Source: Sedimenticola sp.
GTDB lineage: Bacteria; Pseudomonadota; Gammaproteobacteria; Chromatiales; Chromatiaceae
Reading direction: 5' to 3'
NCBI GenBank assembly: GCA_030619405.1
Contig: JAUXBK010000027.1
Coordinates: 1 to 17,191, forward strand
DNA length: 17,191 nucleotides
Part shown: in pieces, positions 7,910 to 15,394 of the stretch
Layout of the letters: each line of letters starts with the position of its first letter
Position numbering within the stretch: position 1 is the first letter of the stretch
Program-made: the position numbers and the translations under genes
Notes under the pieces: generated by a model
What the model was told of the DNA's origin: nothing
The model's database searches: none
What the model saw: only the letters and a program-made list of their open reading frames with translations

Positions 7910-7972
7910 GATCGTATCTCCTGCTGTCAGGTTCCGGAATGCTTCCCGGTTTGCTTGCTCGGAAATGTATTC

Positions 7973-10900
7973 CTAATCCCGTTCCAGTTCGATGTTGATG
8001 GCCAGAGAACGGATCTCCTTGACCAGCACATTGAAGGATTCAGGCATACCTGCCTCCATCTGATGATTTCCATCAACGATATTCTTGTACATGCGGGTAC
8101 GTCCGGTCACGTCATCGGATTTCACCGTCAACATCTCTTGCAGGGTATAGGCGGCACCGTAGGCCTCCAGGGCCCACACCTCCATCTCACCGAAACGCTG
8201 CCCACCGAACTGCGCCTTTCCACCCAGCGGCTGTTGAGTGACCAGGCTGTATGGCCCGGTGGAGCGGGCGTGCATCTTGTCGTCCACCAGGTGGTTCAGT
8301 TTGAGCATGTACATGTAGCCCACCGTGATCGGCCGATCGAACGCCTCACCGGTGCGCCCGTCGTACAGGGTAGTCTGACCCGACTCCGGCAGCTCGGCCA
8401 GCTCCAGCATGGCCTTGATCTCCGCTTCGGTGGCACCATCGAACACCGGGGTCGCCATAGGCACACCATTGGTAAGATTGGTACAGAGCTCGACCACCTC
8501 CTGATCGGTCAGGGAGTCGATATCCTCCGGCTTGCCACTGCTGTTGTAGATCTTGCCCAGCAACGCCCGCAGCTCGGCCACCTTTTCCTGGGCCTCCAGC
8601 ATGCGACCGATCTTGCGTCCCACCCCTTTGGCGGCCCAGCCGAGATGGGTCTCCAGCACCTGACCCACGTTCATGCGTGAGGGCACACCGAGCGGGTTGA
8701 GCACGATATCCACCGGCTCGCCCTCGTCATCGAACGGCATATCTTCCACCGGCACAATGGTCGAGATTACACCCTTGTTACCGTGTCGGCCGGCCATCTT
8801 GTCGCCCGGTTGGATGCGCCGCTTCATCGCCACATAGACCTTGACCATCTTCAGTACACCGGGGGCCAGATCATCGCCGGTGGTCAGCTTGCGCTTCTTC
8901 TCCTCGAACCGCTCACGGAACAGCTCACGCTGCTGCTTGATCTGTTCGGCGATCGCCTCCAGCTGAGCCGCCGCCTCTTCGTTGTGCAGGCGGATCTCGA
9001 GCCAGCTGTCGCGCTCCATTTCGGCCAGATAAGACTTAGTGATCTTCGAGCCGGTCTTCAGCTGGTTAGGTCCTCCGTCGGCCACCTTCCCCAGCAACAT
9101 CTTCTGCACCCGATCGAAGGTATCGTCCTCCATGATGCGCAACTGGTCATTCAGGTCCTGCTTGACTTGTTCCAGCTCCGCCTCCTCGATCTGCAGGGCC
9201 CGGGCATCCTTCTCCACGCCGTCGCGGGTAAACACCTGTACATCGATGACGGTACCCGTCATGCCGGAAGAGACCCGCAGGGAGGTGTCTTTCACATCAG
9301 CGGCCTTCTCGCCAAAGATGGCGCGCAGCAGCTTCTCCTCCGGGGTCAGCTGGGTCTCCCCTTTGGGGGTTACCTTGCCAACCAGGATATCGCCCTCGTG
9401 TACCTCCGCACCGACATAGACGATGCCGGACTCATCCAGCTTGGCCAGTGCCGCCTCACCCACGTTGGGAATGTCCCCGGTGATCTCTTCGGGACCCAGC
9501 TTGGTGTCCCGGGCCATCGCCGTCAACTCCTCGATATGGATGGTGGTGAAGCGATCCTCCTGCACCACCCGCTCGGAGATCAGAATAGAATCCTCGAAGT
9601 TGTAACCGTTCCAAGCCATGAAAGCGATACGCATGTTCTGACCCAGGGCCAGTTCCCCCATATCCGTGGAGGGCCCGTCCGCCATTACATCGCCCCGGTT
9701 CAGCAGATCACCCGGCTTCACCAGCGGCCGCTGATTGATACAGGTATTCTGATTGGAACGGGTGTATTTGGTCAGGTTGTAGATATCGACGCCCGGCTCC
9801 CCGGCCTCGGTCTCATCGTCATTGACCCGGACCACGATGCGGCCTGCGTCGACCGTCTCTACCGATCCGCCCCGGCGCGACACCACGGTGACACCGGAAT
9901 CGACCGCCACCGCACGCTCCATGCCGGTTCCCACCAGAGGTTTCTCGGACCGCAGGGTCGGCACCGCCTGGCGCTGCATATTGGACCCCATGAGGGCACG
10001 ATTGGCGTCATCGTGCTCCAGAAACGGGATCATGGAGGCCGCCACCGAGACGATCTGTTTTGGCGACACATCCATGTACTCGATCTTTTCCGGCCGGGAG
10101 AGGGTGAACTCATTCTGATGCCGGCTGGTAACCAGCTCCTCTATCAGCCTGCCATTCTCATCCAGGCGTGCGTTGGCCTGGGCGATGACAAAGCGCCCCT
10201 CCTCGATCGCGGAGAGATAGTGAATCTTATCCGTGACCCGGCCATCTGTCACTTTGCGGTAAGGGGTCTCCAGAAAGCCATAGTCGTTGGTCCGGGCATA
10301 GACGGCCAGTGAGTTGATCAGACCGATGTTCGGCCCTTCCGGGGTCTCGATAGGACAGACACGACCATAGTGGGTCGGGTGCACGTCACGCACCTCGAAA
10401 CCGGCCCGTTCCCGGGCCAGTCCACCCGGCCCCAGCGCCGACACCCGGCGCTTGTGGGTTACCTCGGAGAGAGGGTTGTTCTGGTCCATGAACTGGGACA
10501 GCTGACTGGAACCGAAAAACTCCTTGATAGCCGCCGAAACCGGTTTGGCATTGATCATCTCCTGGGGCATCAACCCTTCGGACTCCGCCAGGGTCAACCG
10601 CTCCTTGACTGCCCGCTCGACCCGTACCAGCCCGACCCGGAACTGGTTTTCGGCCATCTCACCCACGCAGCGAATGCGCCGGTTGCCCAGGTGGTCGATA
10701 TCGTCCACCACGCCATGGCCATTGCGGATATTGATCAGCTCCTTGAGCACAGCAACGATGTCCTCTTTGGAGAGCACACCCTCGCCGATCACTTCGTCCC
10801 GTCCCAGCCGTTTGTTGAACTTCATCCGGCCGACGGCCGAGAGGTCGTACCGGTCGGGGCTGAAGAAGAGACTGTTGAACAGGTTCAGGGCCGCCTCTTT

Positions 10901-12049
10901 GGTGGGCGGTTCGCCGGGGCGCATCATGCGATAGATCTCGACCTGCGCCTCCAGTTCGGTGGTGGAGGGATCGATACGCAACGTGGTGGAGATGTAGGGA
11001 CCCTGATCCAGATCATTGGTAAACAGCGTCGCGAGCTTCTTGACACCCTTGTCGATCAGGGTTTGCAGCAATTCCTCGGTGATCTCGTCATTGGCATTCG
11101 CCAGCAGTTCCCCGGTCTCCTTGTCCACCGCGCTGTGGGCCAGAGCCTTGCCGTACAGAAACTCGAACGGCACCTCCAGAGATTTGATACCCGCCTTCTC
11201 CAGCAGCTTGATGTGGCGCTGAGTCACCCGACGCCCGGCCTCGACGATCACCTCCTTTCCAGCCTTGATGTCGAAGGTGGTGGTCTCGCCCCGCAGCCGC
11301 TCAGGGACCAGATTCAGCTTGGCCTTGGTCTTGGTCAGGGTAATGCTGTCGGTCTCCAGATACATACCCAGGATCTGTTCGGTATCGTAACCGAGGGCAC
11401 GCAGCAGTACAGTCGCCGGCAACTTGCGACGGCGGTCGATACGGACGAACACGTTGTCCTTGGGATCGAACTCGAAATCGAGCCAGGAGCCGCGGTAAGG
11501 TATCACCCGGGCGGAGAAGAGCAGCTTACCCGAGGAGTGGGTCTTGCCCTTGTCATGATCGAAGAAGACACCGGGGGAGCGATGCAGCTGGGAGACAATC
11601 ACCCGCTCAGTGCCATTGATGACGAAGGTGCCAGTATCGGTCATCAGGGGCAGTTCCCCCATGTAGACCTCCTGCTCACGGATATCCTTCACCACCTTGC
11701 TGCCGGCCGGGGCCTCCTTGTCGTAAATGACCAGACGCACCAGCACCCGCAGGGGGGCGGCATAGGTGGTGCCCCGAAGCTGACACTCGCGTACATCGAA
11801 GGTGGGCACACCGAGACGGTAACTCACATACTCCAGAACGGCATTGCCGGAATAGCTGACGATGGGGAATACCGATTTGAATGCGGCATGCAGACCCATA
11901 TCATCCCGTTTGTCCGGTGCCTTTCCCTCCTGGAGGAAAGCACGGTAGGAGTCGATCTGGGTCGCCAAAAGAAAAGGTACCTCAAGGATAATCGGTTGCT
12001 TGCCGAAATCCTTACGGATACGCTTTTTCTCGGTGAAAGAATAGGCCAT
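7973..12049 (-). CDS. rpoB: DNA-directed RNA polymerase subunit beta
   Basis: This subunit forms the other pincer of RNA polymerase and, with beta', the active-site channel; it is the target of rifampicin. It has 1358 residues against 1342 in E. coli, and the extra residues are partly in the N-terminal 50. The rifampicin pocket is wild type: with an offset of +6 from E. coli, Gln519, Phe520, Asp522, His532 and Ser537 are all present (SSQLSQFMDQNNPL then THKRR). The KMAGRHGNKGV segment near the active site is intact. The start is ATG at 12049-12047 with a GAGGGA ribosome binding site a little upstream. The stop is TAG. A 216-bp spacer with three hairpins separates it from rplL, as expected for the rplL-rpoB attenuation and processing region. 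Confidence 0.99.
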   Translation of the reverse strand: MAYSFTEKKRIRKDFGKQPIILEVPFLLATQIDSYRAFLQEGKAPDKRDDMGLHAAFKSVFPIVSYSGNAVLEYVSYRLGVPTFDVRECQLRGTTYAAPLRVLVRLVIYDKEAPAGSKVVKDIREQEVYMGELPLMTDTGTFVINGTERVIVSQLHRSPGVFFDHDKGKTHSSGKLLFSARVIPYRGSWLDFEFDPKDNVFVRIDRRRKLPATVLLRALGYDTEQILGMYLETDSITLTKTKAKLNLVPERLRGETTTFDIKAGKEVIVEAGRRVTQRHIKLLEKAGIKSLEVPFEFLYGKALAHSAVDKETGELLANANDEITEELLQTLIDKGVKKLATLFTNDLDQGPYISTTLRIDPSTTELEAQVEIYRMMRPGEPPTKEAALNLFNSLFFSPDRYDLSAVGRMKFNKRLGRDEVIGEGVLSKEDIVAVLKELINIRNGHGVVDDIDHLGNRRIRCVGEMAENQFRVGLVRVERAVKERLTLAESEGLMPQEMINAKPVSAAIKEFFGSSQLSQFMDQNNPLSEVTHKRRVSALGPGGLARERAGFEVRDVHPTHYGRVCPIETPEGPNIGLINSLAVYARTNDYGFLETPYRKVTDGRVTDKIHYLSAIEEGRFVIAQANARLDENGRLIEELVTSRHQNEFTLSRPEKIEYMDVSPKQIVSVAASMIPFLEHDDANRALMGSNMQRQAVPTLRSEKPLVGTGMERAVAVDSGVTVVSRRGGSVETVDAGRIVVRVNDDETEAGEPGVDIYNLTKYTRSNQNTCINQRPLVKPGDLLNRGDVMADGPSTDMGELALGQNMRIAFMAWNGYNFEDSILISERVVQEDRFTTIHIEELTAMARDTKLGPEEITGDIPNVGEAALAKLDESGIVYVGAEVHEGDILVGKVTPKGETQLTPEEKLLRAIFGEKAADVKDTSLRVSSGMTGTVIDVQVFTRDGVEKDARALQIEEAELEQVKQDLNDQLRIMEDDTFDRVQKMLLGKVADGGPNQLKTGSKITKSYLAEMERDSWLEIRLHNEEAAAQLEAIAEQIKQQRELFRERFEEKKRKLTTGDDLAPGVLKMVKVYVAMKRRIQPGDKMAGRHGNKGVISTIVPVEDMPFDDEGEPVDIVLNPLGVPSRMNVGQVLETHLGWAAKGVGRKIGRMLEAQEKVAELRALLGKIYNSSGKPEDIDSLTDQEVVELCTNLTNGVPMATPVFDGATEAEIKAMLELAELPESGQTTLYDGRTGEAFDRPITVGYMYMLKLNHLVDDKMHARSTGPYSLVTQQPLGGKAQFGGQRFGEMEVWALEAYGAAYTLQEMLTVKSDDVTGRTRMYKNIVDGNHQMEAGMPESFNVLVKEIRSLAINIELERD

Positions 12050-12117
12050 ATTGCCGTCCCTCGGTTGCTGATCCTGTCACGGGATCGCGGCGGATCCCCA
12101 GGTAATTACTCTGTTTT

Positions 12118-12138
12118 CCGGCCGTTGGGAACGACCGG
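12118..12138 (-). other. GC-rich hairpin just upstream of rpoB
   Basis: On the transcript CCGGTCGTT pairs with AACGGCCGG (9 bp including one G-U pair) around a CCC loop. It is the last of three hairpins between rplL and rpoB. It is followed by AAAACAG rather than a U tract, so it is not a terminator; its role is unknown. Confidence 0.6.
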
Positions 12139-12144
12139 CCTCCC

Positions 12145-12183
12145 GCTCCCTGAAAAGACTCCTGGAAAATCCTTTCAGGGAGC
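12145..12183 (-). promoter_or_regulatory. Hairpin in rplL-rpoB spacer, candidate RNase III processing site
   Basis: GCTCCCTGAAA pairs perfectly with TTTCAGGGAGC (11 bp), closing a 17-nt loop that can pair further only weakly. In E. coli the rplL-rpoB spacer contains an RNase III-cleaved stem at this place. The location and the long stem support the same role here by analogy; cleavage itself is inferred. Confidence 0.55.
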
Positions 12184-12202
12184 AGACCACAAGCGGGAAA
12201 AG

Positions 12203-12225
12203 GCCGGTGGCGAAACGCCACCAGC
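12203..12225 (-). terminator. Attenuator-like hairpin downstream of rplL
   Basis: On the transcript GCTGGTGGCG pairs with CGCCACCGGC (10 bp with one G-U pair) around a three-base loop and is followed by CTTTTCCC. The short U run suggests partial rather than complete termination. That would fit the known lower expression of rpoBC relative to the ribosomal proteins upstream. The E. coli operon has a partial terminator at the same position. Efficiency cannot be judged from the sequence. Confidence 0.6.
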
Positions 12226-12265
12226 CCCAAACCACTCAGGGTTTACCAACGCACTGGGTCAAGAA

Positions 12266-12643
12266 TTATTTGACCTCGACAGTAGCACCCGTCTCTTCCA
12301 GTTGCTTCTTGACTTCCTCTGCCTCTTCCTTGCTTACGCCCTCTTTGATCGGGGTCGGCACACCCTCCACTGCATCTTTGGCCTCCTTCAGGCCAAGTCC
12401 GGTCATGGCCCGGACAGCCTTGATGACACCAACCTTCTTTTCCCCAAAGCTGGTCAGAATTACATCGAACTCGGTCTGCTCTTCGACAGCGGCAGCTTCA
12501 CCTCCGCCTGCAGCTGGTGCAGCCGCCACGGCAGCCGCCGCGGTGACACCAAACTTTTCTTCCATCGCCTCGATCAACTCGACGACTTCCATGACGCTCA
12601 TGCTGGCAATTGCGTCAAGAATCTCTTCTTTGGAAACAGCCAT
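12266..12643 (-). CDS. rplL: 50S ribosomal protein L7/L12
   Basis: This is the multi-copy stalk protein that recruits and stimulates the translational GTPases EF-Tu and EF-G. The 125 residues (E. coli 121) divide clearly into three parts: an N-terminal dimerisation domain (about 1-33, MAVSKEEILDAIASMSVMEV), an Ala/Gly-rich flexible hinge (about 34-52), and a C-terminal factor-binding domain with GEKKVGVIKAVR and TGLGLKEAKDAVEG. The ATG start at 12643-12641 has AGGAG about 8 nt upstream. The stop is TAA, one of only two TAA stops in the window. It follows rplJ by 57 bp, the standard rplJL pair. Multiple L12 dimers bind the C terminus of L10 from the adjacent gene. Confidence 0.98.
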   Translation of the reverse strand: MAVSKEEILDAIASMSVMEVVELIEAMEEKFGVTAAAAVAAAPAAGGGEAAAVEEQTEFDVILTSFGEKKVGVIKAVRAMTGLGLKEAKDAVEGVPTPIKEGVSKEEAEEVKKQLEETGATVEVK

Positions 12644-12700
12644 TCTATAACTCCTGAAATCTGGTTAGCACAAAATTTGGGTGAATTTGAAAAAAGCCGA

Positions 12701-13228
12701 TTACGCCGCCTCTTTGGCATCGCGGATAGCTGCCAGGGTACGGACCAGCTTGCCAGGAACCTCGTTGAGGGTCCTCGCCAGCTTCTCCACCGGTGCCTTC
12801 ATGACCGCCATCAGCATGCTGATGGACTGGTCATAGGTAGGCATCTTGGCCAGGGTTCCGATCTCGGAGGCTTCCAATATCTTGCCCCCGATAGAGACCG
12901 TCCTGACCACCAGATGGTCGTGGTCCTTGGCAAAATCCTTGATGACGCGAGCGGCAGAGCCTGGATCTTCCAGCGAAAAGGCCAGGACCAGAGGTCCGGT
13001 CAGTCCTTCCTGCATACAGGCAAAATCCGTATCCGCAATGGCACGCCGTGCCAGTGTGTTCTTGATCACGCGCAGGTAGACACCCGCCTCACGTGCATTT
13101 GCACGCAGTTCGGTCATCTCCTCCACGGTCAAGCCACGGTATTCGGCGGCAATTGCAGACAGGGCACTGCCGGCCACTTCTGCGACTTCGGCGACGACAG
13201 CTTTCTTCTGCTCAAGATTGAGTGGCAC
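12701..13228 (-). CDS. rplJ: 50S ribosomal protein L10
   Basis: L10 anchors L7/L12 dimers to 23S rRNA and, as the L10-L12 complex, represses its own mRNA. It has 175 residues against 165 in E. coli; the extra residues lie in the C-terminal part (around VEKLARTLNEVPGKLVRTL), in the region that helps bind L12. The N terminus MPLNLEQKKAVVAEV is typical. The start is GTG at 13228-13226 behind a very strong ribosome binding site, GGAGGTGA, with 6 nt between GGAGG and GTG. The stop is TAA. The 299-bp leader upstream carries the L10 regulatory RNA and two further hairpins, the nearer ending about 18 nt before the start codon. Confidence 0.98.
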   Translation of the reverse strand: MPLNLEQKKAVVAEVAEVAGSALSAIAAEYRGLTVEEMTELRANAREAGVYLRVIKNTLARRAIADTDFACMQEGLTGPLVLAFSLEDPGSAARVIKDFAKDHDHLVVRTVSIGGKILEASEIGTLAKMPTYDQSISMLMAVMKAPVEKLARTLNEVPGKLVRTLAAIRDAKEAA

Positions 13229-13246
13229 GCGTCACCTCCCTAGAAT

Positions 13247-13266
13247 GGAACGGTCAACACCGTTCC
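13247..13266 (-). other. Hairpin immediately before the rplJ ribosome binding site
   Basis: GGAACGG and CCGTTCC form a perfect 7-bp stem with a 6-nt loop. It ends just upstream of the GGGAGGTGA ribosome binding site of rplJ, so its stability could influence translation initiation. No U tract follows. Confidence 0.6.
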
Positions 13267-13280
13267 GGGTTCACGATAAC

Positions 13281-13308
13281 GGTACCCGACAGTTTCCCAG
13301 CGGGTACC
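13281..13308 (-). other. Hairpin in the rplJ leader
   Basis: GGTACCCG and CGGGTACC form a perfect 8-bp stem with a 12-nt loop. It lies between the L10-binding structure and the ribosome-binding-site hairpin. It may be part of the conformational switch that couples L10 binding to rplJ translation, but this is inference. Confidence 0.55.
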
Positions 13309-13352
13309 CCTTAGTACTACAACGTGCACCATCCTCAGGAAAACCCGATTCA

Positions 13353-13452
13353 GGAGCTCCGTCTGCGCAGGCATTTCATTAAGCCACCCACCCTCGAAGG
13401 GCCAGTGGCGCCTGCGGTCTTTGACAGCCCCCGGTCCGGAGACCGGAGCTCC
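13353..13452 (-). ncRNA. Ribosomal protein L10 leader (cis-regulatory RNA)
   Basis: This is the mRNA structure bound by the L10(L12) complex to repress rplJL translation. From memory of the E. coli leader, the hallmark strings are conserved: AAAGACCGCAGG, then CTTAAT, then CCTGCGCAGACGG, which form the kink-turn-like binding region. A preceding hairpin CCGGTC-TCCG-GACCGG matches the E. coli CCUGG/CCAGG arm. The whole is closed by GGAGCTCC (13452-13445) pairing with GGAGCTCC (13360-13353). It sits about 125 nt upstream of rplJ, as in E. coli. Confidence 0.85.
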
Positions 13453-13527
13453 AAAGTCTGTTGTGCAGGAACGGCGCCGATCTGCCATCCCCGCCAGGAG
13501 TCTATCGGACTTCAAGGACTCCCGGAT

Positions 13528-14223
13528 TCATACACCCAATGATGCGAGATCCACCGCCAGGCCTGGGCCCATAGTCGAGGCGACGGTGACCTTCTCAAGA
13601 TATATACCCTTGGCCACGCTCGGCTTCATCTTTTTCAGGTCGGCCAACAGCGCATTGAGATTTTCTGCCAAGTCAGCTGGATCGAAATCCACCTTGCCGA
13701 TACCGCAGTGAATGATGCCCCCCTTGTCGGTGCGGTAGCGAACCTGACCCGCCTTGGCGTTGTTGACTGCCTCAGCCACGTTCGGGGTCACCGTGCCGAC
13801 CTTGGGGTTTGGCATCAGCCCGCGGGGGCCCAGGATCTGACCCAGTTGACCAACGACACGCATGGCATCGGGTGTGGCAATGACCACATCGAAGTTGAGG
13901 TTGCCAGCCTTCACCTGCTCTGCCAGATCTTCCATACCGACGATATCGGCGCCGGCCTCTTTGGCTGCGTCGGCGTTAGCACCCTGGGTAAACACGGCCA
14001 CACGAACCGTCTTTCCGGTGCCTTTGGGCAACACGGTGGAACCACGCACCACCTGATCGGATTTACGTGGGTCGACACCCAGATTGATCGCGACTTCAAC
14101 ACTCTCGTTGAATTTCACACTGGAGAGATCCTTCAGCAGTTTGAAGGCATCTTCGATCGGGTACTGTTTTCCGGCCTCGACCTTCTCACGAATGGCACGG
14201 GCGCGCTTGCTCAGTTTAGCCAT
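13528..14223 (-). CDS. rplA: 50S ribosomal protein L1
   Basis: L1 forms the mobile L1 stalk that guides deacylated tRNA out of the E site, and it is the translational repressor of the rplKA mRNA in E. coli. The 231 residues match the family (E. coli 234). The N terminus MAKLSKRARAIREKVEAGKQY and the conserved segments LGPRGLMPNPKVGTVT and RVAVFTQG are typical. The ATG start lies only 3 bp after the rplK stop. Its GAGGGAG ribosome binding site (14232-14238) is inside the end of rplK, so the two genes are almost certainly translationally coupled. The stop is TGA. The downstream 299 bp is the rplJ leader. Confidence 0.98.
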   Translation of the reverse strand: MAKLSKRARAIREKVEAGKQYPIEDAFKLLKDLSSVKFNESVEVAINLGVDPRKSDQVVRGSTVLPKGTGKTVRVAVFTQGANADAAKEAGADIVGMEDLAEQVKAGNLNFDVVIATPDAMRVVGQLGQILGPRGLMPNPKVGTVTPNVAEAVNNAKAGQVRYRTDKGGIIHCGIGKVDFDPADLAENLNALLADLKKMKPSVAKGIYLEKVTVASTMGPGLAVDLASLGV

Positions 14224-14226
14224 GGC

Positions 14227-14658
14227 TCAGACTCCCTCCACATCGAGGCCCATGGAACGGGCACTGCCGGCAATGGTCCGCACAGCGGCATCCATATCCG
14301 CAGCGGTCAGATCCGGGTCTTTGGCCCTGGCGATCTCTTCCAGCTGTTCGCGGGTTACGCTGCCGACTTTGTCCGTGTTGGGCGTGCCCGAACCCTTGGC
14401 GACGCCAGCTGCCTTGCGCAGCAGCACCGCAGCTGGGGGTGTCTTGGTGATGAAGGTGAAACTGCGATCCGAGTAGACGGTGATCACCACCGGAATCGGC
14501 ATGCCCTTCTCCATGCTCTGGGTCTTGGCATTGAAGGCCTTGCAGAATTCCATGATATTGACACCGTGCTGACCCAGGGCCGGGCCAACGGGCGGACTGG
14601 GGTTGGCTTCACCCGCCGCCACCTGAAGCTTGATGTAAGCATTGACTTTCTTTGCCAT
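14227..14658 (-). CDS. rplK: 50S ribosomal protein L11
   Basis: L11 binds the GTPase-associated centre of 23S rRNA with the stalk and is needed for RelA activation and efficient factor binding. It has 143 residues against 142 in E. coli. The N-terminal proline-rich segment PSPPVGPALGQHGVNI (about residues 20-36), which contacts thiostrepton-class antibiotics in the family, is intact. The C-terminal RNA-binding domain ends with TIAGSARSMGLDVEGV. The ATG start has GAGGT at 14664-14668 about 5 nt upstream. It is the first gene of an rplK-rplA pair and is separated from nusG by 189 bp containing a heptad-repeat palindrome and a leader hairpin. The stop is TGA. Confidence 0.98.
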   Translation of the reverse strand: MAKKVNAYIKLQVAAGEANPSPPVGPALGQHGVNIMEFCKAFNAKTQSMEKGMPIPVVITVYSDRSFTFITKTPPAAVLLRKAAGVAKGSGTPNTDKVGSVTREQLEEIARAKDPDLTAADMDAAVRTIAGSARSMGLDVEGV

Positions 14659-14683
14659 AGTTTACCTCGCTGTGGGTACCAAC

Positions 14684-14705
14684 GCTGCGGAGTGGTTACC
14701 GCAGC
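14684..14705 (-). promoter_or_regulatory. Leader hairpin upstream of rplK
   Basis: GCTGCGG and CCGCAGC form a perfect 7-bp stem with an 8-nt loop, located 25 nt before the rplK start. L1 represses rplKA through a site near the rplK start in E. coli, so this could be part of an L1 operator. I could not match the known L1-binding loop by eye, so the role stays open. Confidence 0.4.
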
Positions 14706-14718
14706 TCCCCTGCTAAAA

Positions 14719-14850
14719 GCAGGTACTAGGGACGAGGTACTAGGTACTAGGAAAAGATAAAAAAACCAAACCCACTATCTGGCATCCCGAGCCAATATTA
14801 AGGGGGGTTTTATCTTTTCCTAGTACCTAGTACCTCGTACCTAGTACCTA
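14719..14850 (-). repeat. Palindromic heptad-repeat element (nusG-rplK spacer)
   Basis: The two arms, 14721-14762 and 14808-14849, are inverted copies matching at 41 of 42 positions (the mismatch is at 14731/14839). The left arm has four heptads (AGGTACT, one changed to AGGGACG) followed by AGGAAAAGATAAAA. The right arm is the inverse, ending in TAGTACC units. The core of about 45 bp is unrelated to the core of 3431-3679. The nusG TAG stop (14848-14850) is part of the outermost unit. The transcript would form a stem of about 42 bp. A T7 run on the minus strand falls within the 3' arm after AAACCC/GGGTTT, so partial termination is also possible. Confidence 0.88.
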
Positions 14851-15381
14851 TCCCTTCTCGACCTGTCCGAACTCCAGATCCACTGGCGTGGAGCGGCCGA
14901 AGATCAGCACCGACACCTTGAGCCGGCTCTTCTCGTAGTCGACTTCCTCGACCACGCCGTTGAAATCGTTGAACGGCCCATCGACGACACGCACCACCTC
15001 GCCGGGCTCGAACAGCACCTTGGGACGTGGTTTCTCCACCCCTTCCTGGACCCGCTGAAGGATGGTATCCGCTTCTTTGTCCGTAATGGGAGCTGGTTTG
15101 TCACCGGTACCGCCGATGAAACCCATCACCTTGGGGACGCCCTTGACCAGATGCCAGGTGTCATCGGTCATCTCCATCTGGACCAGAACGTAACCCGGGA
15201 AGAACTTGCGTTCACTCTTGCGCTGCTGCCCGCCCCGCATCTCGACCACTTCTTCCGTCGGCACCAGGATCTGGTCAAACAGATCCTCCATTCCGAAACG
15301 CTTGATCCGCTCTTCCAGTGAGCGCTTCACCTGCGCCTCGAACCCGGAATAGGCATGCACGACATACCAACGCTTTGCCAT
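14848..15381 (-). CDS. nusG: Transcription termination/antitermination factor NusG
   Basis: NusG binds the RNA polymerase clamp, increases processivity and couples transcription to Rho or to the ribosome through S10. With the ATG at 15381 it has 177 residues (E. coli 181). The N-terminal NGN domain begins AKRWYVVHAYSGFE and contains GGQQRKSERKFFPGYVLVQM. The C-terminal KOW domain spans about 120-177 (FEPGEVVRVVDGPFNDFNGVVEEVDYEK). I preferred ATG 15381 over the in-frame GTG at 15402. The ATG has GGGAG 8 nt upstream, overlapping the secE stop, while the GTG has no recognisable site and would overlap secE by 8 bp. The TAG stop lies in the first unit of a heptad-repeat palindrome. Confidence 0.97.
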   Translation of the reverse strand: MAKRWYVVHAYSGFEAQVKRSLEERIKRFGMEDLFDQILVPTEEVVEMRGGQQRKSERKFFPGYVLVQMEMTDDTWHLVKGVPKVMGFIGGTGDKPAPITDKEADTILQRVQEGVEKPRPKVLFEPGEVVRVVDGPFNDFNGVVEEVDYEKSRLKVSVLIFGRSTPVDLEFGQVEKG

Positions 15382-15394
15382 TGTCGTCGCTCCC

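Noticed and set aside
8000..12000. Rifampicin-resistance or alternative RNA polymerase beta subunit.
   Set aside because: The rifampicin-pocket residues are wild type and the gene sits in its normal operon.
12230..12265. A promoter for rpoB with TTGACC downstream of rplL.
   Set aside because: No acceptable -10 box lies 16-18 bp from it; the region is better explained by read-through with attenuation.
10370..13243. A 957-codon open frame on the plus strand, antisense to the start of rpoB, rplL and rplJ.
   Set aside because: It crosses three well-identified genes and their structured spacers, its translation has no recognisable domain, and long antisense frames are common opposite codon-biased GC-rich genes.
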